In this document: one piece after another, positions 1-9,441 of the stretch
How the letters are laid out: the number at the start of each line of letters is the position of its first letter
Position numbering within the stretch: position 1 is the stretch's first letter
Notes under the pieces: generated by a model
Seen by the model: only the letters and a program-made list of their open reading frames with translations
What the model was told of the DNA's origin: nothing
The model's database searches: none
Translations under genes and position numbers: made by a program
Source: Rhodocyclales bacterium
Lineage (GTDB): Bacteria > Pseudomonadota > Gammaproteobacteria > Burkholderiales > Rhodocyclaceae
DNA: 64,000 nucleotides
NCBI GenBank assembly: GCA_028292485.1
Contig: JAQGMG010000046.1
Location: 23,736-87,735, forward strand
Direction of reading: 5' to 3'

Positions 1-2054
1 CAACCGGAGACAGCAAGTTTTACCTTGTGCGGGCTGTACATGCCGAACAGCATCTTCTCGAGCTTGACGCCCATGTCCATCGACAGTTGCGTGCCGAAGC
101 GGCAATGTTCTGAGCCGACACAGGTCTTCACCGTGCGCAGGCTCTTGCCGTAAGCGTGGCCCGACACCATGCCGGCCTTGGCGAGGTCGTCCCACATCTT
201 CGGCAGGTCGTCTTTCTTCACACCGAGCAAGTCGATGCGCTGGCCGCCGGTGACTTTCACCGTTGGCACCTTGTATTTCTCGGCAGCGTCGGCAATCGCG
301 CGCAATTCGTTCGGCGTGGTCAGGCCACCCCACATGCGCGGCACGACAGAGTAGGTGCCGTCTTTCTGGATATTGGCGTGCGCGCGCTCGTTGATGAAGC
401 GCGATTGCGGATCATCGACAGCCTCGTGCGGCCAGCTCGACGTGAGGTAGTAGTTGAGGGCAGGGCGACACGTGGCGCAGCCGTTCGGTGTCTTCCAGCC
501 CATTGATTCCATGACTAATGGAATCGTCAGCAGGTGAAGATCGATGATGGTCTTGCGCACTTCGCCATGCGAATGATCCGTACAGCCGCACACCGCCTTG
601 CTGTTGGAGTCGGCCGGCGTATAGGCGCCGCCGATGGTCGAGGCGAGGATCTGTTCGACAAGCCCGGTGCATGAGCCGCAAGAGCTGGAGGCCTTCGTAT
701 GCTTGCGCACGTCTTCGAGTGTGAAGATGCCCTTTTCCTTGATTGCCTTGACGATGGTGCCTTTGCACACACCGTTACAACCACAGACCTCGGCAGTGTC
801 GGGGAGGGAAGCGGCCGAGTTCTGACCCTTGTGACCCACGTCACCCAGGTTGGACTTGCCGAACAGAAGATGGTCGCGGATCTCGTGGATGTCCTGGGCA
901 TCCTTCAGCATCTGGAAGTACCAGGAGCCATCCACGGTGTCGCCATACATGACGGCGCCCACGATCTTGTCATTCTTGATGACGACGCGTTTATAGACGC
1001 CCACGCCGGGATCGGAGAGAACGATGTCTTCAGTGCCTTCGCCGCCGGAGAAATCGCCGGCCGAGAACACGTCGATGCCGGTGACCTTGAGTTTGGTGCT
1101 CGTCACCGAGCCCTGATAGCGGCCGATGCCGTACATGGCCAGATGGTTGGCGCAAACCTTGGCCTGCTCGAACAATGGCGCTACCAGACCGTAGGCGATG
1201 CCACGATGGTTGGCGCATTCGCCGACGGCATAGATGCGCGGGTCGTAGGTCTGCAGCGTGTCATTGACGACGATGCCGCGATTGCAATGCAGGCCGGCTT
1301 TCTCGGCCAGATCGGTATTGGGACGAATGCCAGCGGCCATGACCACCAGGTCGGCCGGAATCGTTTCGCCATTCTTGAATTTGACGGCCGCAACGCGGCC
1401 ACTCTCACCGGCAATCAGCTCTGCCGTTTGCGCTGGCAGGCGGAATTTCATGCCCTTGGCTTCGAGTGCCTTCTGCAACATCAGGCCCGCCATCTTGTCG
1501 AGCTGACGCTCCATGATCCAGTCGCCGATGTGCACGATGGTCACGTCCATGCCGCGAATGGCGAGGCCGTTGGCTGCTTCCAGACCAAGCAGACCGGCGC
1601 CAATGACGACAGCATGCTTGTGGGTAGCTGCGGTGGCGATCATTGCGTCGGTGTCGGCGATGTCGCGGTAGGAGATCACACCGGGCAGATCCTTGCCTGG
1701 TACGGGCAGGATGAAGGGGTTGGAGCCAGTGGCGAGCAGCAGGCGATCGTAAGTGGCTTCCGTACCGTCATCCGCGATGACCTTGCGGTTCTTGCGATCG
1801 ATGGTGACGACCTTCTTGCCCGTCAGAAGATTTATGCCGTTGTCCTTGTACCAGTCAAGGTCGTTGAGAATGATGTCCTTGATGGTCATCTCGCCGGCGA
1901 GTACGGGCGACAACAGGATCCGGTTGTAGTTGGGATGTGGTTCGGCACCGAAGACGGTGATGTCGTACATGTCCGGTGCGATCTTGAGGATTTCCTCGAT
2001 CGTTCGGACGCCGGCCATGCCGTTGCCAACCATGACGAGCTTGAGCTTGCGCAT
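1..2054 (-). CDS. nirB: Nitrite reductase [NAD(P)H] large subunit, C-terminus beyond the window
   Basis: This is the assimilatory, cytoplasmic siroheme nitrite reductase, which reduces nitrite to ammonium with NAD(P)H. About 684 residues are present and the frame is open to the window edge, so the last roughly 130-150 residues of this ~830-residue family are missing. The N-terminus (KLKLVMVGNGMAGVRT) is an FAD dinucleotide fold, followed by a second nucleotide fold (AVVIGAGLLGLEAANGLA). Next come BFD-type [2Fe-2S] cysteines (VCGCNGVCKG, SSCGSCTG, VCGCTDHSHGEVR, GCATCRPALNYY). The siroheme/ferredoxin-like half starts before the edge and includes TCVGSEHCRFG. The ATG at 2052-2054 matches the family start. 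The nirD small subunit would be expected further left, outside the window. A short hairpin with a U-run lies just upstream. The call is secure. Confidence 0.96.
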   Translation of the reverse strand, partial: MRKLKLVMVGNGMAGVRTIEEILKIAPDMYDITVFGAEPHPNYNRILLSPVLAGEMTIKDIILNDLDWYKDNGINLLTGKKVVTIDRKNRKVIADDGTEATYDRLLLATGSNPFILPVPGKDLPGVISYRDIADTDAMIATAATHKHAVVIGAGLLGLEAANGLAIRGMDVTIVHIGDWIMERQLDKMAGLMLQKALEAKGMKFRLPAQTAELIAGESGRVAAVKFKNGETIPADLVVMAAGIRPNTDLAEKAGLHCNRGIVVNDTLQTYDPRIYAVGECANHRGIAYGLVAPLFEQAKVCANHLAMYGIGRYQGSVTSTKLKVTGIDVFSAGDFSGGEGTEDIVLSDPGVGVYKRVVIKNDKIVGAVMYGDTVDGSWYFQMLKDAQDIHEIRDHLLFGKSNLGDVGHKGQNSAASLPDTAEVCGCNGVCKGTIVKAIKEKGIFTLEDVRKHTKASSSCGSCTGLVEQILASTIGGAYTPADSNSKAVCGCTDHSHGEVRKTIIDLHLLTIPLVMESMGWKTPNGCATCRPALNYYLTSSWPHEAVDDPQSRFINERAHANIQKDGTYSVVPRMWGGLTTPNELRAIADAAEKYKVPTVKVTGGQRIDLLGVKKDDLPKMWDDLAKAGMVSGHAYGKSLRTVKTCVGSEHCRFGTQLSMDMGVKLEKMLFGMYSPHKVKLAVSG

Positions 2055-2067
2055 TTGATACCTCTGT

Positions 2068-2090
2068 AAAAAGCCGGGGGAAAGCCCCTG
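2068..2090 (-). promoter_or_regulatory. Short hairpin with U-run in the nirB leader
   Basis: Read on the minus strand, a six-pair GC stem with a 4-nt loop is followed by five U residues, and ends only about 13 bases before the nirB ATG. The stem is short, so it is a weak terminator at best. A CCCCTG stretch about 60 bases upstream could pair with the CAGGGG of this hairpin and give an alternative fold. Leader attenuation of nitrite-reductase genes by ANTAR proteins (NasR/NasT) is known, but I could not identify a convincing pair of ANTAR hexaloops here. The rest of 2055-2353 shows no gene that I can support. Confidence 0.35.
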
Positions 2091-2353
2091 TTGGAATTCA
2101 GCTCTGACAGAGATCGACGTTGATCCGCAGCCCCCGACGCCGTTGCAGGGGACATGCGTGCCTGAACAGGCAGGAGTCGCTATGGCAGCTTAAAAGCAAA
2201 CCCTGTGCCACGGCCTTGGTGGCTGGTAAGTGCATTGCAAACCCTTGATGGTGCTGGGTTTGGGCGCGACAGGGAGGATGCGCGGAGATGAAAGCGCGCT
2301 GTCGAGGTGCGAGTGCGGCACCAAGATGGGGTGGCGGCTAGCCCCGGCAAGCA

Positions 2354-2427
2354 GGTCGGATGGGCGCAGCGTTATCCGACCTTGGCGACGATTTCAAACG
2401 TCGATAACGCTGCGCCCATCCGACCTA
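2354..2427. repeat. Palindromic repeat with perfect 24-bp arms
   Basis: Positions 2354-2377 and 2404-2427 are exact inverted copies, with arms beginning AGGTCGGATGGGCGCAGC, around a 26-bp centre. The element ends three bases from the glnE stop. It resembles the GTAGGTCGGAT-type intergenic palindromes scattered in betaproteobacterial genomes, and a related element is at 33963-34055. Transcripts from either side would form a strong hairpin, so it may double as a terminator for glnE. Confidence 0.8.
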
Positions 2428-2430
2428 CGT

Positions 2431-5115
2431 TCATACCTGCTCGAACACGCACTGCCACAGACGTTCGACAGCGGCGCGTGCGTCTTCGAGGCTGTCGTCG
2501 TCGATGCGGCTGTCATGTTCGTTGAGGCGCAGCAGGTGTTGGGCCCGGCGTAGTTCGCGATAGGCGTCGGCAGCGGCATGCGCGATGTCGGCAGGCAGGA
2601 GGCCAACGTTGGCCGCCAACTTGAGCAGGGCGATGTTGCCGATGTCGGCGGCGAGTTCGGGCCATTGGTGGGCGTAGGCGAGCACCAGGTACTGGACGAG
2701 AAACTCCACGTGCACCAGGCCGCCCGCATCGTGCTTGAGCTGAAAGCCTTCAGCCTTGTTGGCATGCGCGTCCATCATCTTCTTGCGCATCGCCATCACT
2801 TCCGTACGAAGTTTGACGATATCGCGTGGCTGGCACAGCAGCTCGTGGCGCAAGCGTTCAAAGCGTGCGCCGACCTCACCATTGCCGGCACAGAAGCGCG
2901 CACGCGTCAGCGCCTGGTGTTCCCACACCCAGGCCGACTCACGCTGGTATTTTTCAAACGCTTCAAGGGAACTCACCAACAGACCGGAGTCGCCATTCGG
3001 GCGCAGGCGCAGGTCCACCTCGAACAGCAGGCCCGCGCTGGTGCGGCTCGATATCCAGGTGTTGATGCGTTGCGCGAGGCGGGCATAGATGGGCTGCGCC
3101 TCGGGGTCCGGGTCGTCATGCAGGAAGACGATGTCCAGGTCCGAGGCATAGCCGAGTTCCTTGCCGCCGAGTTTGCCGTAACCGATGATCGCGAAACGAT
3201 GTGTGTCTGCATGTCGTTTGGCGAGCTTTTTCCAGCATTGCTTCAGGGTTTCGCCGAGCACGATGTCGGCGAGTTCGGAGAGTTTGTCGGACAGGGCTTC
3301 GACCGTCAGGTCGCCAGCGAGATCGCGGTTGAGCATGCGGAAGATCTGCGCGTGATGGGCTTCGCGCATGAGGTCCATCTGCCGCTCCGTGTCGTCGCCC
3401 TGCGCGTCGAGCGCCAGCGAGAGCTCGACAGCAAAGCGCGTGCTGTCCGTGCCTTCGGCAAGGTTGCGGTTGTCGAGCAGTTCATCGAGCAACAAGGGGT
3501 GGCGCGTCAGGTAGTTGGCGGCCCAGCTCGAACTGGATACGAGCTCGACGACGCGCGCCAGTGCCTGTGGATATTGCTGCAGCAAAGCCAGGTATGCAGC
3601 GCGGCGGCAGATGGCTTCGAGCAGCTCGATCATGCGGATCAGCGTCTGGTCCGGGTTGGCGCGCGCCGCAGCGAGCGCCAGCATGCGTGGCACTACGGCA
3701 TCGAGACGGCTGCGCGCTTCTTCGCTCATGGCGCGGTAGCGCGGCCCTTCGCGGAAGGAGCGGAGCCGCTCGCCAAGCCCTTTCTTGTCGTGGAAGCCAA
3801 AATTTTCCAGCGTGGTGCACACGCTGTCGATCTGCGTCTCGCCAGACCACGCGCTGGTCAGGTTATGGTCGGGTGAGGCTTCGCCCGCAGCCGGGTCGGA
3901 GAACACGCCGTCGAAGTGGCGGCTGACGATGACCCTGTGGGCGTCGAGCGCCGCCATCAGCGTATCGATGGTCGGGAATCCCATTGCCGTGGCGATGCGC
4001 AGGCGATCTTCCGGTGATGCAGGAAGCATATGCGTCTGTGCATCGTCGAGGTACTGGATGCGGTGTTCCAGGCGGCGCAGGAAGTCGTAGGCGGCGTTGA
4101 GTTCGGCCACGGTCTCGTCCGGCATCAGGCCGCGCACGGCGAGCGCGTCGAGCACCTGCAAGGTAGGCCGCACGCGCAGGCCGGCATCGCGCCCGCCACG
4201 AATCAGCTGAAAGACCTGCGCGATGAATTCGATCTCGCGGATGCCGCCCGGCCCGAGCTTGATGTTGTCGGCCATCTCGCGCCGTGCGACCTCGCGACGA
4301 ATCTGCGCATGCAGCGCACGCATGGCGTTGATCGAACCGAAATCGAGGTATTTGCGGAACACGAAGGGGCGTGCGATCGCATCGAGTTCGTCGTGGCGAC
4401 TGCCGGTGAGCGCGCGCGCCTTGATCCAGGCATAGCGCTCCCACTCGCGTCCCTGGCTGATGAAATAGTTCTCCAGCATGTCGAAATTCGCCACCAGCGG
4501 GCCGGAGTCGCCGTTCGGGCGTAACCGCATGTCGACGCGGAAGACGAAGCCTTCGCTGGTGATCTCCGAGATCGCGGCGATCATGGCGCGCCCGAGCCGC
4601 GTATGAAACTCGAAGGCGCCGAGCGGGCGTGGGCCGTCGGTTTCCCCGTCTTCGGGGTAGACAAAGATCAGATCGATGTCTGACGACACATTCAGCTCGC
4701 CGCCGCCGAGTTTGCCCATGCCGATCACGATCAGGGCCTGTTCTTCGCCCGCCGCGTTGCGCGGGACGCCGTGTCGCACGGCAAGCTGTGCCGTCAGCAG
4801 GCGCTGTGAGGTTTCAATCGCAATCTCTGCCAGCATGCTCATGGCGCCGGTTACTTCCGGCAGCGGCGCCAGGCCATTCAGATCACGCACCATTACGTGT
4901 GCATAGACGTAAGCACGCAGGCGACGCAGCCGTATGCCCAGGTTTGCCTCGGTCAGCGGCTCTTCGTCGAGGAAGGCCAGCAGGTCCGCGCGTTCCAGCG
5001 GCCGCTCCAGCACCTGCCCGATGCGCGGCGCCAGCCATGGGCGTGCGGCGAGTTGGGAGCGCAGGAAGCGGCTGTGATCCAGGGCACGGGCAATGTATTG
5101 ATCTGTCTGGTTCAT
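2431..5115 (-). CDS. glnE: Bifunctional glutamine synthetase adenylyltransferase/adenylyl-removing enzyme
   Basis: GlnE adds AMP to glutamine synthetase, or removes it, in response to PII, and so tunes ammonium assimilation. The 894-residue product has the two expected nucleotidyltransferase halves. One has GMGKLGGGELNVSSDIDLIF at about residues 132-151; the other has GYGKLGGKELGYASDLDIVF in the C-terminal half. Each contains the metal-binding DxD. The ATG at 5113-5115 (MNQTDQYIARAL) is chosen because the same frame stays open far upstream, antisense to yhdP, and that extension has no GlnE similarity. Length is normal for the family. It is transcribed divergently from yhdP across a 105-bp gap. 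A strong palindrome follows the stop codon. Confidence 0.96.
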   Translation of the reverse strand: MNQTDQYIARALDHSRFLRSQLAARPWLAPRIGQVLERPLERADLLAFLDEEPLTEANLGIRLRRLRAYVYAHVMVRDLNGLAPLPEVTGAMSMLAEIAIETSQRLLTAQLAVRHGVPRNAAGEEQALIVIGMGKLGGGELNVSSDIDLIFVYPEDGETDGPRPLGAFEFHTRLGRAMIAAISEITSEGFVFRVDMRLRPNGDSGPLVANFDMLENYFISQGREWERYAWIKARALTGSRHDELDAIARPFVFRKYLDFGSINAMRALHAQIRREVARREMADNIKLGPGGIREIEFIAQVFQLIRGGRDAGLRVRPTLQVLDALAVRGLMPDETVAELNAAYDFLRRLEHRIQYLDDAQTHMLPASPEDRLRIATAMGFPTIDTLMAALDAHRVIVSRHFDGVFSDPAAGEASPDHNLTSAWSGETQIDSVCTTLENFGFHDKKGLGERLRSFREGPRYRAMSEEARSRLDAVVPRMLALAAARANPDQTLIRMIELLEAICRRAAYLALLQQYPQALARVVELVSSSSWAANYLTRHPLLLDELLDNRNLAEGTDSTRFAVELSLALDAQGDDTERQMDLMREAHHAQIFRMLNRDLAGDLTVEALSDKLSELADIVLGETLKQCWKKLAKRHADTHRFAIIGYGKLGGKELGYASDLDIVFLHDDPDPEAQPIYARLAQRINTWISSRTSAGLLFEVDLRLRPNGDSGLLVSSLEAFEKYQRESAWVWEHQALTRARFCAGNGEVGARFERLRHELLCQPRDIVKLRTEVMAMRKKMMDAHANKAEGFQLKHDAGGLVHVEFLVQYLVLAYAHQWPELAADIGNIALLKLAANVGLLPADIAHAAADAYRELRRAQHLLRLNEHDSRIDDDSLEDARAAVERLWQCVFEQV

Positions 5116-5220
5116 GACTGAGGCAAGGGTAGCTCTTCGGTTAGAATCGGGGACCTGATCAAGTCGGCATACGTTGGCGGTCGCTGCGGCCTGGCGATCT
5201 CCGCGATCTGCATCAACCAC

Positions 5221-8200
5221 GTGTCCCAAGACCAAAACCGAGACCCTAGCCTCTCCGCCCCTGCCGACCATTCTGCCCCGCCAGCCGATCACACACCAGT
5301 CGTGATTCGGCGCGCCGAGCGTGTTGGCCTCGGCGTGGCGCTGTCGGTCCTGCTGTTTCTCGGCCGTCACAGCCTGCGTCTGCCGCACATTGCCTGGCGG
5401 CTGGTGTGGCGCACGCTGGTGATTGCATGGCTGATTCTCGGTCTGGCGTTCCTGCTGGTGCGCTTCGCCCTGGCACCGCAGGTGGCTGAGCATCGTGTCG
5501 AGATAGCAGCCGCGCTGTCGCGCTCGATGAATGTGAAGGTTGAAATCGCGACCATCGAGGCGCAATGGAGTGGTTTGCGCCCCGAGTTGCTGATGAGCGG
5601 CGTGCGCATCTTCGACAAGCAGGGGCGCGAGGCGCTGACCTTGCCGCAGGTCGATGTGGCGCTGGCATGGAGTTCGTTGCTGCGCTGGCAGCCCGAGTTG
5701 CACCGCCTGCGCATCGCGCGGCCCGAGCTGGCCATACGGCGTGAAGCGGACGGGACGATTTTCATTGCCGGCATGCCGGTGCATGCCGATAGCACAGACC
5801 AGGGCAGCAGGTTTGGCGATCTGTTGCTCAGTCAGCACGAGATTCGTATCGATGATGCGCGCGTCATCTGGACCGACCAGTTGCGTGGCGCACCTCCACT
5901 GGCTTTCGAGAAACTTTCCCTGCTGCTGCAGAACAGCGGTGACGCGCACCGCTTTGCGATTGCCGCGACGCCGGAACAGAGCCTGTCGGGGCCGCTCGAC
6001 CTGCGCGGCGATCTGCGCGGCACTGATGTGCACAAGCTCGCCGATTGGCGCGGCACCGTGTACGTCGCTGTCGAACGTGCCGATCTGGCCGTGTGGCGCA
6101 AGTGGGTCGACTATCCGTTGAGCCTGCCACAGGGGCGTGGCGCATTGCGCACCTGGCTCAATTTCGAGGGCACACAGATTGGCGGGCTGACCGCCGATCT
6201 GGCACTTTCCGATGTGCAGGTGCGCTTCGCATCGGAGCTGCCCATGTTGTCCTTGAACACGCTGTCCGGCCGGGTGCGCGTGGCAGCGCGCGACAACGAT
6301 TTCTCTTTCTCGGCCGAACGCCTGGCGCTGACCACCAAGGATGGCCTGCAGATTGCGCCAACCCGTTTTTCGATGCGCCGCATTGGCGCGCCGGCCGCAG
6401 GCTCGCCGGTCGCAGGCACGCCAGCACAACGCAGGCCGGGTGGCGAGGTCAGCGCCGAAAAGCTGGATATGCGCGTGCTGGCGCAGCTCGCCGCGTACCT
6501 GCCGTTTCCACAAGACTGGCGCCAGCGGCTGGTCAATGCCGATCCACAAGGCGTCGTTTCCAGCATCAAGGCCAAATGGGACGACTGGAGCAGTGCCGAT
6601 GACAAGGTGCCGGCGCGTTTCGACATCGATGCCGGCTTCGACAAACTCACGCTGCATGCGGGCGAAGACAGTCCGGGTTTTGCCAATCTCTCCGGCCACG
6701 TGACCGGCACGGAGCGCAAGGGCGAATTCCGTCTCGATGTGCGTGGCGGCGCGCTGGACTTGCCGGGAATCATGCACGAGCCGCACATTGCGCTCGATGC
6801 GGCAGAAGCCTCGGGCTCGTGGCAACGTGACAGTGCTGGCCAGCTGGCGGTGCAGGTACGTCGCGCATCGATCTCCAATCCCGACTTCAGTCGTGCAGAA
6901 TTTTCGGCAGACTGGCACGCTGGCCCGGCGCATGCGGGCAGCATGGATCTGACCGGGCGCGTGCAGCGCTTCCAGGCCGCCGCCGCATGGCGTTACATAC
7001 CGGCCGTGGTACCCATAGAAACCAGCCACTGGCTGCAACGCGGCCTGACTAGCGGTGCTGCGGAGAATGTGAAGATCCGGCTGGCCGGCGATCTGTCGAA
7101 ATTCCCTTTTCGCGATGATCCCAAAGGCATATTCCGCGTCGAAGGCCGTTTCGGCGGTGTCGACCTCGACTTTGCGCCCGGCTGGCCGGTGCTGGCCAAT
7201 CTCACGGGAGACTTGCTGTTCGATCGCACACGCATGCTCGTCCGTTCGCACAGTGGCAACTATCGCCAGGCCAGACTGGGCGAGGTGAGAGCGGAGTTTG
7301 CCGACATCGAACACGTAAGCGTGCAGCCGCTCATGATTACCGGCCAGGCATCCGGGCCGGGCAGCGATATGCTGCAATACCTGCAGGCTTCGCCGGTGGC
7401 CGCGCATCTGGGCTCTTTCATCCAGCGCATGCGGCAGGAAGGCGAGGGTGCTCTCGATCTCAAGCTGACTGTGCCGGTGATGCAGGCTGAGCACACGCTG
7501 GTGCAGGGCAGCTATCGTTTCGACAACAGCACCTTGTTCCTTGCGCCGGAGCTGCCCGCATTCCGGCAGGTACGTGGCGTACTCGCCTTCACCGAAAAAG
7601 GTATTGGCCCTACGCAGGCGACGGCCGAGTTTCTTGGTGGTCCGGTCAGCACGACGGGTCATACCACGGCAGAGGGCATCATCCAGTTCGATGCCAGCGG
7701 CCAGATTCCTGCCAGCGGTCTCACGCAACTGATCGATACGCCTGCCTGGAGTCGCCTCGCAGGCCAGGCCCAGGCCACGGCCCGCATCAGCATCGGCAAG
7801 GGGCGCGCCGACGTGGTGGTCAACTCCACCTTGCAAGGGATCAGTTCCAGCCTGCCGGCGCCGCTGGGTAAGAGCGCCGATGCGCGCGTGCCTTTCAGTT
7901 TCGCATGGTCGCTTGCCGACGATGCGAATGCGCAGAATGCCAGCCTGCAGGATTGGCGCGTCGCCCTCGAAGCGCGCGGTAATGCGCAGTGGCAGGATCG
8001 CTGCGGCAAGGAAGGTTGCAATTTCCAGCGTGGCGCGATTGCACTCAACGACAACATCAGCCTGCCGTCGCGTGGTTTGCGTTTTTCAGGGCGCTTCCAG
8101 AGCCTGAACCTCGACCAGTGGCGGCCGATCCTGTTCGCTTCGCTGGGCGGCGCCAAAAATGATGGCGACATACTGTCGGGAGCCATACTACAAGCGGACG

Positions 8201-9288
8201 AGGTACTCGCCGGCGGGCATCGTTTTTCGCGCGTCACGGCGCGCGCCGTGCAGCAGGCCGATCACTGGATACTGCGGCTGGAAGGGCCCGACATCGCCGG
8301 CGATCTGACCTGGGCCAGCGATGCGCGCGGCAAGGAGAGCAATGGGCGCTTGACGGCAAATCTCAACACGCTGGTATTGCACCCCTTGCCGCCAGCTCTC
8401 GCCGCGGCCGCGTTGCCCGGGCCAGCGACAGGCGGCAACGACAAGAACGACACGTTGCCGGCCCTGGATATCAATGCCGAGCACTTCGAGCTGCGCGACA
8501 TGAACCTCGGCAAACTCACTCTGCATTCGGAAACGCAGGCCGGGCAATGGCGTCTCGCCGAGTTGCGCATCGAAAGTCCGGATGGCGTCATTACCGGTGA
8601 AGGCAGTAGTCGCGCGCTCGCCACGGGCGGCGCTCAAACGGACATCGCGCTCGACATCAGCAGCGACAACGTCGGCGGCTTTCTCGGCCGCGTGGGCTAC
8701 CCCGCTGCCTTGCGCAAAGGCAAGGCAACGCTCAAGGGCAAGCTGTCCTGGAATGCCGCGCCGACCACCATCGATTACCCATCGTTAAGCGGCGAGCTGC
8801 ATCTCGATGCCACCGATGGGCAGTTCAACAAGCTGGAGCCGGGTGCGGGTCGCCTCCTCGGCATTCTCAGTCTGCAGTCCCTGCCCAGACGCATCACCCT
8901 CGATTTCCGCGACGTGTTCAGTGACGGCTTTGCCTTTGACTCCATCCGCGGCGATCTGCGCATCCAGCAAGGCGTGATGAACACCGACGACCTCGAAATA
9001 CGCGGCCCTGCCGCACGCGTTTTCATGAAGGGCAGTACCGACATCGTGCATGAAACCCACGCGCTGCGCCTCACGGTGCAACCCTCCTTGTCGGACGGTA
9101 TCGCGCTGGGTGTCACCGTGCTCAATCCTCTGGTCGGTGTGGCGACTTATGTTGCGCAAAAAATCCTGCGCGATCCTTTCGAGAAGATGTTCAGTTTCGA
9201 CTACACGGTGACGGGCAGCTGGAACGATCCTAAAGTGGATAAGGAAAACGTCCTGACTGGCGCCAGTACACCAGCGAAAAGCAAGTAG
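5221..9288 (+). CDS. yhdP: YhdP family AsmA-like envelope protein
   Basis: YhdP belongs to the AsmA/TamB-like family of long, groove-shaped proteins anchored in the inner membrane. They are thought to carry phospholipid across the periplasm to the outer membrane. The 1355-residue product has a charged cytoplasmic start, one membrane helix at about residues 65-85 (LVIAWLILGLAFLLVRF) and a very long periplasmic part. That part begins with the typical AsmA segment (LSRSMNVKVEIATIEAQWSGLRPEL) and ends with the conserved GxxxPLVGVATYVAQKILRDPFE-type tail. Translation starts at a GTG (5221), the only good start before the membrane helix. A nitrilase-family gene follows in the same direction, a neighbour pairing that is common in this bacterial group. 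Confidence 0.93.
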   Translation: MSQDQNRDPSLSAPADHSAPPADHTPVVIRRAERVGLGVALSVLLFLGRHSLRLPHIAWRLVWRTLVIAWLILGLAFLLVRFALAPQVAEHRVEIAAALSRSMNVKVEIATIEAQWSGLRPELLMSGVRIFDKQGREALTLPQVDVALAWSSLLRWQPELHRLRIARPELAIRREADGTIFIAGMPVHADSTDQGSRFGDLLLSQHEIRIDDARVIWTDQLRGAPPLAFEKLSLLLQNSGDAHRFAIAATPEQSLSGPLDLRGDLRGTDVHKLADWRGTVYVAVERADLAVWRKWVDYPLSLPQGRGALRTWLNFEGTQIGGLTADLALSDVQVRFASELPMLSLNTLSGRVRVAARDNDFSFSAERLALTTKDGLQIAPTRFSMRRIGAPAAGSPVAGTPAQRRPGGEVSAEKLDMRVLAQLAAYLPFPQDWRQRLVNADPQGVVSSIKAKWDDWSSADDKVPARFDIDAGFDKLTLHAGEDSPGFANLSGHVTGTERKGEFRLDVRGGALDLPGIMHEPHIALDAAEASGSWQRDSAGQLAVQVRRASISNPDFSRAEFSADWHAGPAHAGSMDLTGRVQRFQAAAAWRYIPAVVPIETSHWLQRGLTSGAAENVKIRLAGDLSKFPFRDDPKGIFRVEGRFGGVDLDFAPGWPVLANLTGDLLFDRTRMLVRSHSGNYRQARLGEVRAEFADIEHVSVQPLMITGQASGPGSDMLQYLQASPVAAHLGSFIQRMRQEGEGALDLKLTVPVMQAEHTLVQGSYRFDNSTLFLAPELPAFRQVRGVLAFTEKGIGPTQATAEFLGGPVSTTGHTTAEGIIQFDASGQIPASGLTQLIDTPAWSRLAGQAQATARISIGKGRADVVVNSTLQGISSSLPAPLGKSADARVPFSFAWSLADDANAQNASLQDWRVALEARGNAQWQDRCGKEGCNFQRGAIALNDNISLPSRGLRFSGRFQSLNLDQWRPILFASLGGAKNDGDILSGAILQADEVLAGGHRFSRVTARAVQQADHWILRLEGPDIAGDLTWASDARGKESNGRLTANLNTLVLHPLPPALAAAALPGPATGGNDKNDTLPALDINAEHFELRDMNLGKLTLHSETQAGQWRLAELRIESPDGVITGEGSSRALATGGAQTDIALDISSDNVGGFLGRVGYPAALRKGKATLKGKLSWNAAPTTIDYPSLSGELHLDATDGQFNKLEPGAGRLLGILSLQSLPRRITLDFRDVFSDGFAFDSIRGDLRIQQGVMNTDDLEIRGPAARVFMKGSTDIVHETHALRLTVQPSLSDGIALGVTVLNPLVGVATYVAQKILRDPFEKMFSFDYTVTGSWNDPKVDKENVLTGASTPAKSK

Positions 9289-9289
9289 G

Positions 9290-9395
9290 GTGGGCACGGT
9301 GTGCCCACGCGCTGTCCACACAGTAGCCGTAGGGCGGAGTGAAACTCCGCCGAATGATGACGAGACACGTGGCGCAGTTGTCACTGCGCCCTACG
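9290..9395. repeat. Composite palindromic repeat after yhdP
   Basis: Three short inverted repeats lie in a row: GTGGGCAC/GTGCCCAC (9290-9308), GGCGGAGT/ACTCCGCC (9333-9351) and GGCGCAGT/ACTGCGCC (9371-9390). An outer pair, CGTAGGGC/GCCCTACG (9329-9336 and 9388-9395), encloses the last two. The GTAGGGCGCAGTGAC-type unit recurs at about 14118-14146. The block sits between yhdP and the next gene and could weaken read-through. Confidence 0.65.
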
Positions 9396-9441
9396 TCGGA
9401 GCCGAGTCGTCGTGCTGATCAAAAGAGCGGAGGAAAAAAAT

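Noticed and set aside
699..2069. Long plus-strand open frame (456 codons) antisense to nirB
   Set aside because: It is a shadow of nirB in GC-rich DNA: no family similarity, and the minus-strand frame encodes a textbook NirB.
2578..3876. Plus-strand 432-codon frame inside glnE
   Set aside because: Shadow frame; the amino acid make-up is that of reversed GlnE codons and it has no ribosome site.
5116..7836. 900-codon upstream extension of glnE, antisense to yhdP
   Set aside because: The extension is the reverse of yhdP codons and has no GlnE-like sequence; GlnE begins naturally at 5115.
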